Below, piece by piece: positions 63,985-64,000 of a stretch of 64,000 nucleotides of DNA. Both the position numbers and the translations under genes were made by a program. Where the stretch lies: the NCBI RefSeq assembly GCF_000422305.1, contig NZ_AULN01000017.1, positions 1 to 64,000 of the forward strand. The letters run 5' to 3'. The stretch comes from Luteimonas mephitis DSM 12574 (GTDB taxonomy: Bacteria > Pseudomonadota > Gammaproteobacteria > Xanthomonadales > Xanthomonadaceae). Every line of letters starts with the position of its first letter. The stretch's first letter is position 1. The notes below the pieces were generated by a model. That model did not search any database and was not told where the DNA came from. It saw only the letters and a list, made by a program, of their open reading frames with translations.

Positions 63985-64000
63985 ACGAGGTTGCGGATTA

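Overview
The window looks like chromosomal DNA of a high-GC gammaproteobacterium of the Xanthomonadaceae/Lysobacteraceae type. This is inferred from the strongly GC-biased third codon positions outside the left end, a chromosomal integron with long homogeneous attC repeats, an Oar-like TonB-dependent receptor, a MoxR/BatA/TldD-type cluster and dispersed GGAGCG...CGCTCC hairpin repeats. I cannot name the species.

Left end, 1-7504: a sedentary chromosomal integron. The tyrosine recombinase IntI (6506-7504, plus) is divergent from a cassette array on the minus strand, with a good Pc-type promoter (6381-6409) and an attI junction (crossover near 6345/6346) between them. Twelve attC sites are visible, seven or more of the 112-nt form and four of the 60-nt form, and the array runs off the left edge. 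Eight cassettes carry a recognisable ORF: two lipoproteins, two exported or DUF-like proteins, a P-loop kinase, a PD-(D/E)XK-like protein, an HNH-like protein and a partial membrane protein at the edge. One short cassette has no convincing gene. Four cassettes share a related 300-bp body without a conserved reading frame.

7.5-25.2 kb: chromosomal housekeeping and envelope genes. These include a VanY-like carboxypeptidase, a PH-like membrane protein, a compact SPFH / membrane protein / ribbon-helix-helix / DUF4177 / hydrolase operon with a palindromic operator-like site over its promoter, an exo-endonuclease-phosphatase lipoprotein, leucyltransferase Bpt, a PAP2-like protein, an EF-hand protein, an ECF sigma factor fused to a membrane domain, acyl-CoA thioesterase II, an amidase, RlmKL and a pirin.

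25.2-39.1 kb: a repeat-rich spacer, aquaporin Z, a second pirin, endonuclease V, a phosphohistidine-type phosphatase, a divergent pair formed by an FHA-GGDEF diguanylate cyclase and a Ser/Thr kinase with TPRs, an EamA transporter, MurB, PyrD, an ALDH7-like dehydrogenase and tRNA-Arg(CCU).

39.1-50.3 kb: one long minus-strand cluster, tldD-tldE-like-DUF4159-moxR-DUF58-batA-like-(DUF4175-like)-large membrane protein, with four of the genes joined by ATGA overlaps.

50.5-63.5 kb: a dicarboxylate/amino-acid symporter, an L,D-transpeptidase-like lipoprotein, and then a divergent locus that reads as a murein-peptide uptake and degradation module. On the minus strand are NlpC/P60 peptidase, L-Ala-D/L-Glu epimerase and an RpiR/MurR-type regulator. 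On the plus strand are a transglutaminase-like protein, a TonB-dependent receptor, a serine hydrolase and a VanX-like D-Ala-D-Ala dipeptidase. The window ends with tRNA-Ala(CGC) on the minus strand and its terminator.
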